Positions 42,189 to 51,156 of a DNA stretch of 64,000 nt are shown here, one piece after another (within the stretch, counting starts at the first letter, position 1; each line of letters begins with the position of its first letter). The stretch is from Woeseiaceae bacterium (GTDB lineage Bacteria > Pseudomonadota > Gammaproteobacteria > Steroidobacterales > Woeseiaceae). Where the stretch lies: the NCBI GenBank assembly GCA_021773115.1, contig JAJFKS010000005.1:163390-227389 (forward strand). The letters run 5' to 3'. Position numbers and translations under genes: made by a program. The notes beneath the pieces were generated by a model. That model searched no databases and was not told the origin of the DNA. It worked only from the letters and a program-made list of their open reading frames with translations.

Positions 42189-42559
42189 CGGGAGTAAAAA
42201 TGCCGACCGAACAGGTCGTCAGCCCAGCTCAGTCGCCGCATCACTTTGTGCGTCCATGCCTTAGAGTACAGTCGTCAACAGAACATGGCAGAATGACACA
42301 GGCAGATGCCAATACCGATCCAGACCAAAATATCCATTGGGGCGTCTCAGCAGTGAACGACGGAACGACGATCCGGCGATAGTACGCTGTTTGTCGATAT
42401 TCGCACGGTAAGGTTGCAGCAACGAGAGCGAGGGAGGGGCACCATCAAGATAAGCACTGCGCGTAACGATGTCTCCGTATACCGCCATCTGGAAAGCGAG
42501 AGGATGGTAGCCGGAGTATCGTTTCGGGGGATGATTAAGGTCCGCCGCGCCGAACTCGA
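42189..42559. other. 371-base stretch with no confident gene
   Basis: No recognisable gene lies here. On the plus strand an open frame from about 42364, with a possible TTG start at 42414, reads through GTIKISTARNDVSVYRHLES and ends ..MIKVRRAELE with a TGA (42561-42563) that overlaps the ATG of the exporter gene as ATGA. That end point fits translational coupling, but there is no good start, so I treat it as a possible small or leader ORF only. Antisense ORFs in the track have no supporting signals. Confidence 0.3.
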
Positions 42560-45088
42560 ATGAAACGACACACGGTTGCTATTGCCGACATCTACGAAGC
42601 GATCGTTCTGCAGCGGCCGCTCGTGACGCTCATGGTCATTGCCGTTGTCGTGCTGGGTTTTGGCTGGTTCACGCAGGATTTTCGATTGGACGCGAGTTCC
42701 GATTCGTTGGTCCTCGAACAGGATTACGACCTCGAGTACTACCGGTTTCTTCGTGCCAGGTATGGTTCCGATGATTACCTGATCCTGACGTATTCGCCAC
42801 GCGACGACCTGTTCAGTGATGAAGTCCTGCAGGACATTGCCGAATTACGCGGCAAGCTACGCGGCTTGAAGAATGTCAAATCCGTTACCAGCATTCTCGA
42901 CGTACCGCTGGTCATGAGCCCGGCCGCGAACCTTCGAAACCTTAACGCTGGCATTCGTCACCTGGAAGACCCGGACACCGATCGTCAACTGGCTCGAACC
43001 GAGTTATTAAGCAGTCCACTTTATCGCGATCTTATCGTTAGCAGCGACGGCAGTACCACGGCGATTACGATTGCATTCCAGACCGACGAAGCCTTACGTC
43101 AGCTACGTGACGAACGTGCTGCACTACGCGACATGGCACTTGCCGGGACGCTGGACGAAAGCGACGCCGAGCGCTTGTCCACTGTGACCAGCGCGTACGA
43201 CAAGGCAAGCGATGAGGCTATGTTGCGACAGGCACAGACGATAAGCGCCGTGCGTGAGATCATGCGTGAGCATCAGGACCTTGCCCAACTGCACGCAGGT
43301 GGAGTCCCGATGATTGCGTCCGACTCCATAGCCTTTATTCGCAGTGACTTGTTAATATTCGGTGCAGCCGTGTTTGGGTTCCTGATCCTGACACTCACGG
43401 TACTGTTTCGAAAACCCCGCTGGATAATTTTGCCGCTGCTGACTTGTGTCGCTGCGAGTATCGTCCTGACCGGCATGATTGGAATGCTGAATTGGCGCGT
43501 GACAGTGGTGTCGTCCAATTTCGTGTCGCTGATACTGATACTTTGCCTCGCGCTGACCTTGCATTTTATTGTTCGGTATCGAGAGATTCACGAAGGCCAG
43601 CCGGAAGCCAGCCAATTCGTTTTGGTATCGGCGACAGTCCGAAAAATATTCGTGCCGTGTTTGTACACGGCAATGACGACGATTGTCGCATTTGGCTCAT
43701 TGCTGATTAGCGGAATTCGGCCTGTGATCGACTTCGGCCTGATGATGTCAATCGGCGTTATCGTCTCGTTGGTGCTGGCATTCACGTTGTTTCCGGCAAG
43801 CCTGATGCTCATGAAGCCAGGTGAACCGACTGTTCGAAATGATATGACCGCACGAATTACCGGGTTCTTTGCGGCGGTAATTCAACGCCACCCAAGGGCG
43901 ACCATCATATCCTGGCTGCTTCTGACCACAGCAGGCCTTGCCGGGCTCGGCAGGCTGTCGATTGACAATCGCTTTATCGACTACTACAAGCAATCGACTG
44001 AGATTTATCAGGGCATGCTGTTAATTGATAGCAAGTTGGGTGGCACGACGCCGCTTGATGTGATCATCGACGCCCCACGTGACGTTGAACCCGATGCGGA
44101 CGAGAGTTCGCCGGAGGAGGCCGAGCTTGAGTACATCTTTGCTGAAGACGATGACAGTGATGTGGGATTTACGGCGACGAGCTACTGGTATAACAGCCGT
44201 CAACTTGGTCAGGTCATCGCAATTCATGATTATCTCGACGAACTGCATGACACCGGCAAGGTAATTTCGCTTGCGACGACCGCAAGACTGCTGGATACGC
44301 TTGAGCCAGGTGTACTGGACGATAACATCGCGTTGTCGATTATTTACAAGCGTATTCCGGACGATGTACGCGATGCTCTCATCACGCCGTACCTCTCAGC
44401 AGATGGCCAGCAGCTACGCTTTAGTGTGCGGGTTTACGAGAGCGACCCCCGACTTAAGAGAAACGCTCTGCTGCAGCAGATACGGGCTGACCTGCAAAGC
44501 CGGTTTGGCTTCGATAATTCACAAATCCACTTAAACGGTATGCTCGTCCTGTATAACAACCTGTTGCAAAGCCTTTTCAGCTCCCAGATTTTGACGCTTG
44601 CAGCCGTTATCGCGGCGATCTTCCTCATGTTCATCGCGCTGTTTCGATCCCTGAAGCTCGCGCTGGTTGGAATCGTGCCAACAGCGGTGTCTGCAGGCAT
44701 GGTCCTCGGTCTGATGGGCTGGTTACAAATTCCACTCGACCTCATGACCATCACAATTGCCGCGATCGCTGTTGGTATTGGCGTCGACGATACCATTCAC
44801 TATGTGCATCGGTTCAAACGCGAATTTTCAATCGATTCAAACTATTGGCAGGCAGTCGAGCGTTGTCACCTGAGCATCGGACGGGCGATGTATTACACCA
44901 GTATTACAGTCATTCTGGGCTTCTCCATTCTGGTGCTCTCCCGATTCGTACCAACGATTCACTTCGGTGTGTTGACGAGCCTGGCAATGGCGGTCGCGCT
45001 ACTTGCAAACATCACGCTGCTTCCTGCGCTAATTGTGGCATTCAGGGCTGTGAAACCGCATCTGTCAGCCCGCCAGCTGCTCAATTGA
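42560..45088 (+). CDS. RND-superfamily exporter (MMPL/HpnN-like)
   Basis: This is an 842-residue membrane protein with the duplicated RND plan: TM1, a ~190-residue periplasmic domain, TM2-TM6 (VFGFLILTLTVLF .. LHFIVRYREIHEGQ), then TM7, a second periplasmic domain and TM8-TM12. The last block contains IAVGIGVDDTIHYVHRFKRE, the MMPL-type TM segment with paired Asp. The absence of the large drug-efflux docking domain and the length put it with MMPL/HpnN-like lipid or hopanoid exporters rather than AcrB. An acidic insertion (PDADESSPEEAELEYIFAED) occurs in the second periplasmic domain. No strong ribosome site precedes ATG 42560. Confidence 0.87.
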   Translation: MKRHTVAIADIYEAIVLQRPLVTLMVIAVVVLGFGWFTQDFRLDASSDSLVLEQDYDLEYYRFLRARYGSDDYLILTYSPRDDLFSDEVLQDIAELRGKLRGLKNVKSVTSILDVPLVMSPAANLRNLNAGIRHLEDPDTDRQLARTELLSSPLYRDLIVSSDGSTTAITIAFQTDEALRQLRDERAALRDMALAGTLDESDAERLSTVTSAYDKASDEAMLRQAQTISAVREIMREHQDLAQLHAGGVPMIASDSIAFIRSDLLIFGAAVFGFLILTLTVLFRKPRWIILPLLTCVAASIVLTGMIGMLNWRVTVVSSNFVSLILILCLALTLHFIVRYREIHEGQPEASQFVLVSATVRKIFVPCLYTAMTTIVAFGSLLISGIRPVIDFGLMMSIGVIVSLVLAFTLFPASLMLMKPGEPTVRNDMTARITGFFAAVIQRHPRATIISWLLLTTAGLAGLGRLSIDNRFIDYYKQSTEIYQGMLLIDSKLGGTTPLDVIIDAPRDVEPDADESSPEEAELEYIFAEDDDSDVGFTATSYWYNSRQLGQVIAIHDYLDELHDTGKVISLATTARLLDTLEPGVLDDNIALSIIYKRIPDDVRDALITPYLSADGQQLRFSVRVYESDPRLKRNALLQQIRADLQSRFGFDNSQIHLNGMLVLYNNLLQSLFSSQILTLAAVIAAIFLMFIALFRSLKLALVGIVPTAVSAGMVLGLMGWLQIPLDLMTITIAAIAVGIGVDDTIHYVHRFKREFSIDSNYWQAVERCHLSIGRAMYYTSITVILGFSILVLSRFVPTIHFGVLTSLAMAVALLANITLLPALIVAFRAVKPHLSARQLLN

Positions 45089-45179
45089 ACTACCATTGAA
45101 AGTAAGGATTGACCACTGCGTGCCAACACAGGCCGCTGTCGAAGGAAGACATGTAATAACGCCCCACATGCTGGCTTAT

Positions 45180-45476
45180 CTATCCCCCGGCGACCGCACC
45201 TATGATCATGAACGGCACATCGCCCGTTACAACGGCTCTTGGTAATTCTTCGTCCGGTGAATCGTGTGTTACGTCCTCGCCGGCAGCAAAGAATCGAACC
45301 CTTGGTCGCCGCGCCAGGGTCACATGCTCACGTACGGTTCCCTTAAGCATTGGATAACGTGCTTCCAATGCGTCGAGCACGGTACGTTGCGTAACCGAAT
45401 CAGCAACCTCCAGCGCTACCTCGCGGTCGCAACGGGCCAGAGTCTGAAGATGAAACGGCAACACGACACGGATCAT
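45180..45476 (-). CDS. MoaD/ThiS-family ubiquitin-like protein ending in Gly-Gly
   Basis: This is a 98-residue beta-grasp protein starting [20 protein letters not shown] and ending MIIGAVAGG. The order of strands, the [18 protein letters not shown] helix and the terminal di-glycine match sulfur-carrier and ubiquitin-like proteins, which are adenylated and thiolated at the last glycine by an E1-like enzyme. The ORF track's 139-residue version starts inside the upstream gene; ATG 45476 overlaps that gene's stop (ATGA). It is the third gene of an operon with an Asp-box beta-propeller and a ThiF/MoeB enzyme. No molybdopterin or thiamin genes are nearby, so a dedicated carrier is likely. Confidence 0.85.
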   Translation of the reverse strand: MIRVVLPFHLQTLARCDREVALEVADSVTQRTVLDALEARYPMLKGTVREHVTLARRPRVRFFAAGEDVTHDSPDEELPRAVVTGDVPFMIIGAVAGG

Positions 45477-46660
45477 GGGACAACGTGTACCTCGACCGAC
45501 AGCACCGCCGGCAGGTCGCGAACGATCGCCTCCCAGCTGTCGCCCTCGTCGTTGGAGGCGTACACCTGCCCGCCGGTAGTACCGAAGTAGATGCCACAAG
45601 GGTCAGCCGTATCCACGGTCATCGCATCGCGCAACACGTTAACGTAACAGTGTTCCTGTGGGAGCCCCTTGGTGAGTGCTTCCCATTCCTCGCCGCCGGA
45701 ACGACTGCGGTAGACACGAAGTTTGCCCTCGGGTGGGTAGTGCAGGGAGTCGCTTAAAATAGGCACGACGTATATGGTTTCCGGATCGTGAGCGTGCACA
45801 GCAATCGGAAAACCAAAATCGCTTGGCAAATTGCCGCTCACTTCACGCCATGAATCGCCACCGTCATCGCTGCGCAAAACGTCCCAGTGTTTTTGCATGT
45901 ACAGCGTGTTTGGGTTCGACGGATGCATCGCGATACGGTGTACGCAGTGCCCGACTTCGGCAGTTGGGTCCGGTATGTACAAGGAATTCAAACCGCGGTT
46001 GATCGGCTTCCAGTTTTGACCGCCGTCATCAGAGCGGAACGCACCCGCCGCCGATATGGCACAGAAAATGCGCTCCTTATTCGTCGGGTCGAGCACGATA
46101 GTGTGCAGACACATGCCGCCGGCACCCGGTGACCAATTTGGCCCCGACTCATGGCCACGAAGGCCTGCGAGTTCATGCCAGGTCACGCCGCCATCCGTCG
46201 TCCTGAACAGGGCCGCGTCCTCGACGCCGGCGTAGCAGGTGTCGAGATCGTCAAGTGACGGCTCGAGATGCCAGACCCGGGCAAATTCCCATGGATGTTG
46301 TGTGCCGTCGTACCATTGGTGTGTCGTCAGTGGTTTACCGGTCTCGTCGGAGGTGTCGTAAATAAACATGTTGCTCATGCCCTGCGGCATGCCGGACGCA
46401 TCAACTTTTGGCTCGCTACCATCGGAGCCCGGTTGTGACCAGGTCTTGCCGCCGTCGTCCGAGCGCTGAATGATCTGCCCAAACCAGCTTGATGTCTGCG
46501 AGGCGTAGATGCGGTCGGGGTCCAGCGGCGAGGCTTTCATGTGATAGATCTCCCAGCCGGCAAAATGCGGGCCGTCGATCGACCATTTTTTGCGCTTGCT
46601 GTCGGAGCTCAGGATGAAGCCGCCTTTACGGGTACCGACGAGAAGTCGAATAGTCGTCAT
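45473..46660 (-). CDS. Asp-box (BNR) beta-propeller protein, sialidase/sortilin-like
   Basis: This is a 395-residue protein with no signal peptide, so cytoplasmic. It starts [20 protein letters not shown] and has at least five Asp-box-like motifs: [37 protein letters not shown] and ASNDEGDSW. These mark repeated propeller blades of the type seen in sialidases, VPS10/sortilin and photosystem-assembly factors. Annotation pipelines usually call this exo-alpha-sialidase, but the catalytic Arg triad and FRIP motif are not evident, so a glycosidase role is doubtful. AGGAGA is six bases before ATG 46660. It lies between the E1-like and Ubl genes and may be the scaffold or the target of that system. 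Confidence 0.85.
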   Translation of the reverse strand: MTTIRLLVGTRKGGFILSSDSKRKKWSIDGPHFAGWEIYHMKASPLDPDRIYASQTSSWFGQIIQRSDDGGKTWSQPGSDGSEPKVDASGMPQGMSNMFIYDTSDETGKPLTTHQWYDGTQHPWEFARVWHLEPSLDDLDTCYAGVEDAALFRTTDGGVTWHELAGLRGHESGPNWSPGAGGMCLHTIVLDPTNKERIFCAISAAGAFRSDDGGQNWKPINRGLNSLYIPDPTAEVGHCVHRIAMHPSNPNTLYMQKHWDVLRSDDGGDSWREVSGNLPSDFGFPIAVHAHDPETIYVVPILSDSLHYPPEGKLRVYRSRSGGEEWEALTKGLPQEHCYVNVLRDAMTVDTADPCGIYFGTTGGQVYASNDEGDSWEAIVRDLPAVLSVEVHVVP

Positions 46661-46713
46661 GAGCCGTCTCCTTTTTCCTGGATTATGCGCCTGCGGATCG
46701 CAAATGGAATACC

Positions 46714-47808
46714 TCAGGCACCAATAAATCTAGCATAAACACTGCGTGCTACAGCAGGATCGTCGGTTCCTTTTATGATTGCGCGTCCGTCCGGGAACAA
46801 GCTGATCTCGTAGTTTGCGTCTGGCTTGCTTATCGTCGCACGCAACATGAAATCGTTTTTGCTCACCTCGCCGTGGTCACGCAAGCGCTTCGCGACTGCA
46901 TCGATGTCGATACCGCCGGCCTGTTGGCGGTGCCGAAGTTGCACCGCATTGCGCCCGCACAATACGGCGGCGCTGGAGCCGGCCTTGCCGTCGAGGAAAT
47001 CGAACTGTCGGTGCTTGCAGCAGGGACAATCGCCTTTCTCATACGCATCTCCGACTTTGAGTTGCATCAGTTCGTTTGACCAAAGATCGAGATTTAGCAA
47101 GCTGCGGCTGACACGATCATAATTAGCCGTGAGAATTTTCAGTGCTTCACTCACCTGAAAATTCGCGACGATACCGACGGCCGGCGCGATCACACCGCTG
47201 GTGTCGCAGGTAGCAAGCGTGCCCGGTGCTGGCGCATCCTCGAACAGGCAGCGAAAACAGGGCGTCGCGAAATTGTCGCCAGCGGCGTTTTCCCAGGGGC
47301 TGTCGCCGGCGCCGTGCGGAAGCACCGAAAAAGCCATGCCTGTGGTGCCGACCGCGGCCCCGTACACATAAGGTCTGGCACTTTTCACAGCAAGGTCGTT
47401 TGCGAGATAGCGCGTTTCGATGTTGTCGAGTCCGTCGACGAATACGTCAGCACCGTTCGCGTAACGTTCGATGTTGGTGTGGTTGATATCATCAACAATC
47501 GCGGTGACTTGTACACTTGAATTGATCATTGCGAGTTTACGCTTCGCCGCTTGTGCTTTCGGGGTACCGTCGGCAACATCATTCTCGTCGTACAGTACCT
47601 GGCGCTGCAGGTTTGTCAGTTCGACGAAATCACGATCAATGATAATGAGATGACCAACGCCGGCCCGTGCCAGCAAGTCGGCGGCTACGGAACCGAGTGC
47701 ACCGCAACCGAGCAGCAGCACGGTCGATTGCCGCAGGCGACGCTGCCCGTCCTCCCCGAAGCCGGGGAGCAGCATCTGGCGGTGATAGCGGGAGAGGTCG
47801 TCATTCAT
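46714..47808 (-). CDS. E1-like adenylyltransferase (ThiF/MoeB/HesA family)
   Basis: This is a 364-residue E1-like enzyme. Motifs are [18 protein letters not shown] at the start, the nucleotide loop [34 protein letters not shown] (Asp and Arg fingers), and [14 protein letters not shown]. Zinc is held by two CxxC pairs (CFRC, CPCC). The crossover region [19 protein letters not shown] supplies the Cys normally near the active site. A C-terminal extension of about 75 residues ([40 protein letters not shown] is quoted in part: [20 protein letters not shown]) is also seen in MoeB-like proteins of other phyla. There is no rhodanese domain. It is the first gene of the E1-propeller-Ubl operon. Confidence 0.92.
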   Translation of the reverse strand: MNDDLSRYHRQMLLPGFGEDGQRRLRQSTVLLLGCGALGSVAADLLARAGVGHLIIIDRDFVELTNLQRQVLYDENDVADGTPKAQAAKRKLAMINSSVQVTAIVDDINHTNIERYANGADVFVDGLDNIETRYLANDLAVKSARPYVYGAAVGTTGMAFSVLPHGAGDSPWENAAGDNFATPCFRCLFEDAPAPGTLATCDTSGVIAPAVGIVANFQVSEALKILTANYDRVSRSLLNLDLWSNELMQLKVGDAYEKGDCPCCKHRQFDFLDGKAGSSAAVLCGRNAVQLRHRQQAGGIDIDAVAKRLRDHGEVSKNDFMLRATISKPDANYEISLFPDGRAIIKGTDDPAVARSVYARFIGA

Positions 47809-47913
47809 GATTGAGACATTATCACTATTGTCGGCTTAACGCGGGATGGCAGGCACGCCTTGACGCAAGCGATTTTGACTGCCGATTTCGATGACGTGTA
47901 TCAGGCTGCTCCC

Positions 47914-47949
47914 ATAAAAAAGGCCTCCCTGCAAAAAAACAGGGAGGCC
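47914..47949 (-). terminator. rho-independent terminator
   Basis: A perfect 10-bp stem GGCCTCCCTG / CAGGGAGGCC (47922-47931, 47940-47949) with an eight-base loop is followed, on the minus strand, by TTTTTTAT. It lies 36 bases past the stop of the gene at 47985 and isolates it from the E1-like operon downstream. Confidence 0.92.
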
Positions 47950-47984
47950 CATTTGTCTCGAAACTTAAGCAAGCGTGATTGGGT

Positions 47985-48434
47985 CTACTTAAAGGTGATC
48001 TCACGCAACAGGTACTCACCGGTAATTTCACGAATATCCGGATAGGTAACGACAATTTTGTCGGATATTTTCTGGTTTTCTTCGCCCCACTTTTTCATGA
48101 AGGCGTTGTACTTGGCTTGGTCTGGCTGCATATCGGCTGCATTTTTCAACCTTACAACCAGAATGACGTTGAAGTCACCGCTGTTCGCTAATTGGCTGAC
48201 GTAAATACTGTAACTTTCAATCTGGCCCAATTCGACTGCCACGTCATTCGCTGGTGCCCATGTCGCTTTGAGCCCCTCAAGGTATTTGTCGATCATGTTG
48301 GAATCGACTTTGACTGTCGTTACATTCGACAAAATCGGGCTGATGTCGTAATCGGTCCACGGATCGAGGTCAGCACTCGCAACATTCGCGAGTCCGAATA
48401 GAGCCATTCCCACAAGCATGGTTCGTAGTTTCAT
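47985..48434 (-). CDS. small secreted protein of unknown function
   Basis: This is a 149-residue protein with signal peptide MKLRTMLVGMALFGLANVASA. The mature part DLDPWTDYDISPILSNVTTV.. is a mixed alpha/beta sequence with no Cys and no motif I recognise; VILVVRLKNAADMQPDQAKYNAFMKKW hints at a ferredoxin-like or dimeric alpha-beta-barrel fold, which is speculation. ATGGGGATC lies just upstream of the ATG. It is a single-gene unit with its own terminator and an unusual 11-bp inverted repeat in its leader region. Confidence 0.75.
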   Translation of the reverse strand: MKLRTMLVGMALFGLANVASADLDPWTDYDISPILSNVTTVKVDSNMIDKYLEGLKATWAPANDVAVELGQIESYSIYVSQLANSGDFNVILVVRLKNAADMQPDQAKYNAFMKKWGEENQKISDKIVVTYPDIREITGEYLLREITFK

Positions 48435-48470
48435 TTTTGATCCCCATTTGATTTTTAATTGTTATCATTT

Positions 48471-48500
48471 GCAAATTATTCTCCTTGGAATAATTTGCAT
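48471..48500. repeat. 11-bp perfect inverted repeat in divergent region
   Basis: TGCAAATTATT (48471-48481) and AATAATTTGCA (48490-48500) are separated by eight bases. The element lies 37 bases upstream of the minus-strand gene's start and 81 upstream of the plus-strand gene. In the minus-strand RNA the hairpin loop reads CCAAGGAG, exposing a Shine-Dalgarno-like sequence. It could be an operator for both genes or an RNA element. Confidence 0.6.
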
Positions 48501-48581
48501 TCACGAACACTACGCTACCGACGACGAGATAGCGAACCGTTTGCTATTCTTCGATTACACTAAAGAAATGGAGCCCGATTC

Positions 48582-49685
48582 ATGCATACGTCACGCCGCA
48601 GGTTTATTCGCTCAGCCGCAGCGCTTGGTGTCCTTGCAGCACTGCCTGGTTGGAGTTGTGCAAAGAGTCCGTCGCCGAAGCCGCTGCATATTCTCGTCCT
48701 GGGTGGCACAGGTTTCATCGGGCCACATGAGATCAATTACGCGCTGTCTCGCGGACACAAAATCACCATGTTCAATCGTGGCAAAACAGCGCCGGGTTTG
48801 TTTCCAGGTGTTGAGACCTTAATCGGCGATCGCGACGATCAGCTTGACGCATTGAAAGGGCGCGACTGGGATGCCGTGATCGATAACTCCGGTTTTTATC
48901 CCCGTCACACACGTCTGTCTGCTGAGTTACTGCACGGGCATGTCGGAAAATACCTGTTCGTGTCGAGCATATCGGCCTATGCAGAGTCATTGACTGTCGA
49001 CGACGATGAGTTCACCGCGGCGTATGCCGAGATGGACGATCCCAACGATGAATCGGATTCGATTTACGGTCCGAGCTACGGTCCCCGCAAGGCCCTGTGC
49101 GAGCAGGAGGTGAGCAAGGTCTTCGGTGACGATGCCATTAACGTTCGGCCCGGTATCATCACCGGCACCGGCGATCCAACGGAGCGTCTGCGTCACTGGC
49201 TGAGGCGCATGGTGGCAGGCAATGAAATACTGGTTCCCGGCCAGGACGACCTGCCGGTGCAATACATCGACGCTGCGGACCTGTGCGGCTGGATGGTGCG
49301 CTTGCTCGAGGCTGGCAATGGCAGCGGTCCATACAATGCCGTGGGTGCCGAAGAGCCGTACCGGGCACGACCGCTGCTTGAGGGTCTCATCGATGCGACC
49401 GGCTCAACGTCGACACTCACCTGGGTCGACTGGGAATGGATTCGTCGGCAGGCGTCAGAAATCCCTGCTTACGGTCCGTGGTACGGGGAGGGCCCAATCC
49501 CCTTCATGCAGGTGAATAACGACAGGGCAATGGCCACGGGACTGACGTTTCGCCCGATTGGCGAGACGGCGAAAGACATGATCGCGAAGCTTGGCGAGGA
49601 TTCGGGTCCCGGGCTCAGGCCAGGTGGCTTTGATTTGGCGACGGAGGCCGCGCTGTTGGCGAAGTGGCACCTCGAGAAGGGATAG
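48582..49685 (+). CDS. TAT-exported NAD-dependent epimerase/dehydratase-like protein
   Basis: This is a 367-residue protein with a twin-arginine signal (SRRRFIRSAAALGVLAALPG) and a possible lipobox Cys in GWSCAK. The mature domain is an extended short-chain dehydrogenase: ILVLGGTGFIGPHEI (nucleotide loop), GRDWDAVIDNSGFYP, VSSISAYAE, and later YGPRKALCEQEV, where the expected YxxxK catalytic pair may be present as YGPRK. TAT export implies it folds with cofactor before crossing the membrane, as for glucose-fructose oxidoreductase. GGAG is nine bases from the ATG. The substrate, perhaps a sugar or wall component, is unknown. Confidence 0.85.
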   Translation: MHTSRRRFIRSAAALGVLAALPGWSCAKSPSPKPLHILVLGGTGFIGPHEINYALSRGHKITMFNRGKTAPGLFPGVETLIGDRDDQLDALKGRDWDAVIDNSGFYPRHTRLSAELLHGHVGKYLFVSSISAYAESLTVDDDEFTAAYAEMDDPNDESDSIYGPSYGPRKALCEQEVSKVFGDDAINVRPGIITGTGDPTERLRHWLRRMVAGNEILVPGQDDLPVQYIDAADLCGWMVRLLEAGNGSGPYNAVGAEEPYRARPLLEGLIDATGSTSTLTWVDWEWIRRQASEIPAYGPWYGEGPIPFMQVNNDRAMATGLTFRPIGETAKDMIAKLGEDSGPGLRPGGFDLATEAALLAKWHLEKG

Positions 49686-49806
49686 CGCGCGCAACACCCA
49701 TCCGATCACGGCGACGTTAACGTTTTCTTCACAGAGACATATCGTCAACTTGACGCGCCACCTGCGAACATGACGGGTCTCAAAGTGTGATCCGGAAGAA
49801 TGCAGG

Positions 49807-50856
49807 GTGGATAGCTACTATCTGAAGATATCGAAGTCCGCCCCCCGGGAGTCGGTTGGGCGGGCACCGACACGAATATGGCGACACTTGAACGGGCGGA
49901 ATACGCGTGCCTGCGTCGGGCTGCTGTTGGCAGTGTTCTGCTTAGGGGCTTGCGACCTGCTGACGGAGCACGTCAGCGTTTACACACCGGTGTCAGAGTT
50001 GCTGTTCGCGGATCCGATACTCAAACGCTGTGTCACAGAGCAGGCGATAAAAGGTCATTGGGCGGAATCAGGGATGGTCACCGAGCTTGCGTGCACGAAT
50101 CCGGATTCAGCACCCGTTACAGAGCTCGACGGAATAGAGAACCTGGTTAATCTAAAACGGGTCGACCTTTCTCATAATGCAATTTCCGATATCAGTTTGC
50201 TGGACCGGTTGTCCCGAATTCAAGAGATAGACCTGAGCTACAACGAAATTTCGGATGTTCCCCTGCGCGATATTCGAACATCATTGTTGGCGTTGAACCT
50301 TGACCATAACGGGATCACGGATCTCGTGTGGGTTAGCCCGTTGGTGCTGCTGCAATCATTGTCCGTCAAGGAGAACAAAATTGATGACATCAGTCCTGTT
50401 CGTGCGTTGACAGTGCTGCGGGAACTTGATGTGGCGGGCAACCAAATCGAATCGCTGACGCCGGTCGCCCATTTGCAGACACTAAAGTTTCTGAACGCAA
50501 ACAACAACAGGCTCACGGACGTGGCGGCGTTGGCAGATCTGCCTGAGATGCTGGTTCTGCGTCTAAACAGGAACAGGCTGCGCGACTTGCAACCCCTAAG
50601 CGAGATGAATGAACTCATTGAGCTTGACCTGTCGGCAAATCCAGTGACCAACGTCGAGCCACTTAAGGCATTGCACCGCTTGTCGCGCTTGTTGCTTGAT
50701 TCGATTGAAGCGAGCGATCTTTCGCCATTGGCAAACCTGGGCGAACTGGAGCGGCTAAGCGTGTCGGACAACCCCCAGGTTGCCTGCGAGACTTTTACCC
50801 TGCTCCAACAGGCACTGGGTCCGGAGGTCGTCCAAACCGCCTCCAGCTGCCTCTAG
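49807..50856 (+). CDS. leucine-rich-repeat lipoprotein (internalin/SDS22-like)
   Basis: This is a 349-residue protein with a lipobox in LLLAVFCLGAC. About nine leucine-rich repeats of ~22 residues follow, for example LKRVDLSHNAISDISLLDRL, IQEIDLSYNEISDV and LRELDVAGNQIESLTPVAHL, in the SDS22-like class. A short cap with Cys (KRCVTEQAI, ELACTNP, VACETF, ASSCL) flanks the array and may form disulfides. The start at GTG 49807, with GGAAG eight bases upstream, gives an unusually long 39-residue basic segment before the signal peptide; TTG 49888 is the alternative. A cell-surface or periplasmic protein-binding role is likely. Confidence 0.82.
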   Translation: MDSYYLKISKSAPRESVGRAPTRIWRHLNGRNTRACVGLLLAVFCLGACDLLTEHVSVYTPVSELLFADPILKRCVTEQAIKGHWAESGMVTELACTNPDSAPVTELDGIENLVNLKRVDLSHNAISDISLLDRLSRIQEIDLSYNEISDVPLRDIRTSLLALNLDHNGITDLVWVSPLVLLQSLSVKENKIDDISPVRALTVLRELDVAGNQIESLTPVAHLQTLKFLNANNNRLTDVAALADLPEMLVLRLNRNRLRDLQPLSEMNELIELDLSANPVTNVEPLKALHRLSRLLLDSIEASDLSPLANLGELERLSVSDNPQVACETFTLLQQALGPEVVQTASSCL

Positions 50857-51003
50857 GCTATCCAATCGAGGACGCGTGTACTGACGAAATGCTACGTCCG
50901 GAATCGTTCCACATTAACGGGATCTTGACATCGGGTTGATACTCCCTTGCGACAGCGGAGCTTAGTCTAATGTCATACAAGACACACAAGGAGAGGAGTA
51001 TGG

Positions 51004-51156
51004 ATGACTAGTGAAGAGATGCCGGGTATCGGTCTAATCTCCCCCGCCCCCCCCCCAACCGATACTCGGCACCTTCTTCAAGTACAAATGTTCTTGCCCC
51101 TGCGACGCGATGACGCGACGCCTGGCGGCATGAAGGAGGTCGGCAATGTTGGCTAA
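51004..51156 (+). CDS. 50-codon leader ORF overlapping kup, with C10 tract
   Basis: An ORF too short for the track starts at ATG 51004 with a strong ribosome site (GGAGAGGAG five bases upstream) and ends with TAA 51154-51156, overlapping the kup start by 11 bases. It reads MTSEEMPGIGLISPAPPPTD then TRHLLQVQMFLPLRRDD. It crosses a hairpin whose loop holds CCCCCG followed by ten C in a row, coding Pro. The overlap and the ribosome site point to translational coupling. The peptide resembles nothing I know, so a regulatory leader is more likely than a functional protein. Confidence 0.5.
   Translation: MTSEEMPGIGLISPAPPPTDTRHLLQVQMFLPLRRDDATPGGMKEVGNVG
51021..51070 (+). repeat. 13-bp inverted repeat with C-rich loop in kup leader
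   Basis: GCCGGGTATCGGT (51021-51033) pairs with ACCGATACTCGGC (51058-51070), twelve of thirteen positions matching, with a 24-base loop containing C5-G-C10. No T-run follows. It lies within the leader ORF, about 75 bases before the kup start. Confidence 0.7.

Noticed and set aside
45285-45305. second tRNA-like string AGAATCGAACCC
   Set aside because: It is coding sequence of the MoaD-like gene and has no surrounding tRNA cloverleaf.
45473-46660. Exo-alpha-sialidase function for the Asp-box protein
   Set aside because: Asp boxes are structural and occur in many propellers; the sialidase FRIP motif and catalytic Arg triad were not found, and there is no signal peptide.
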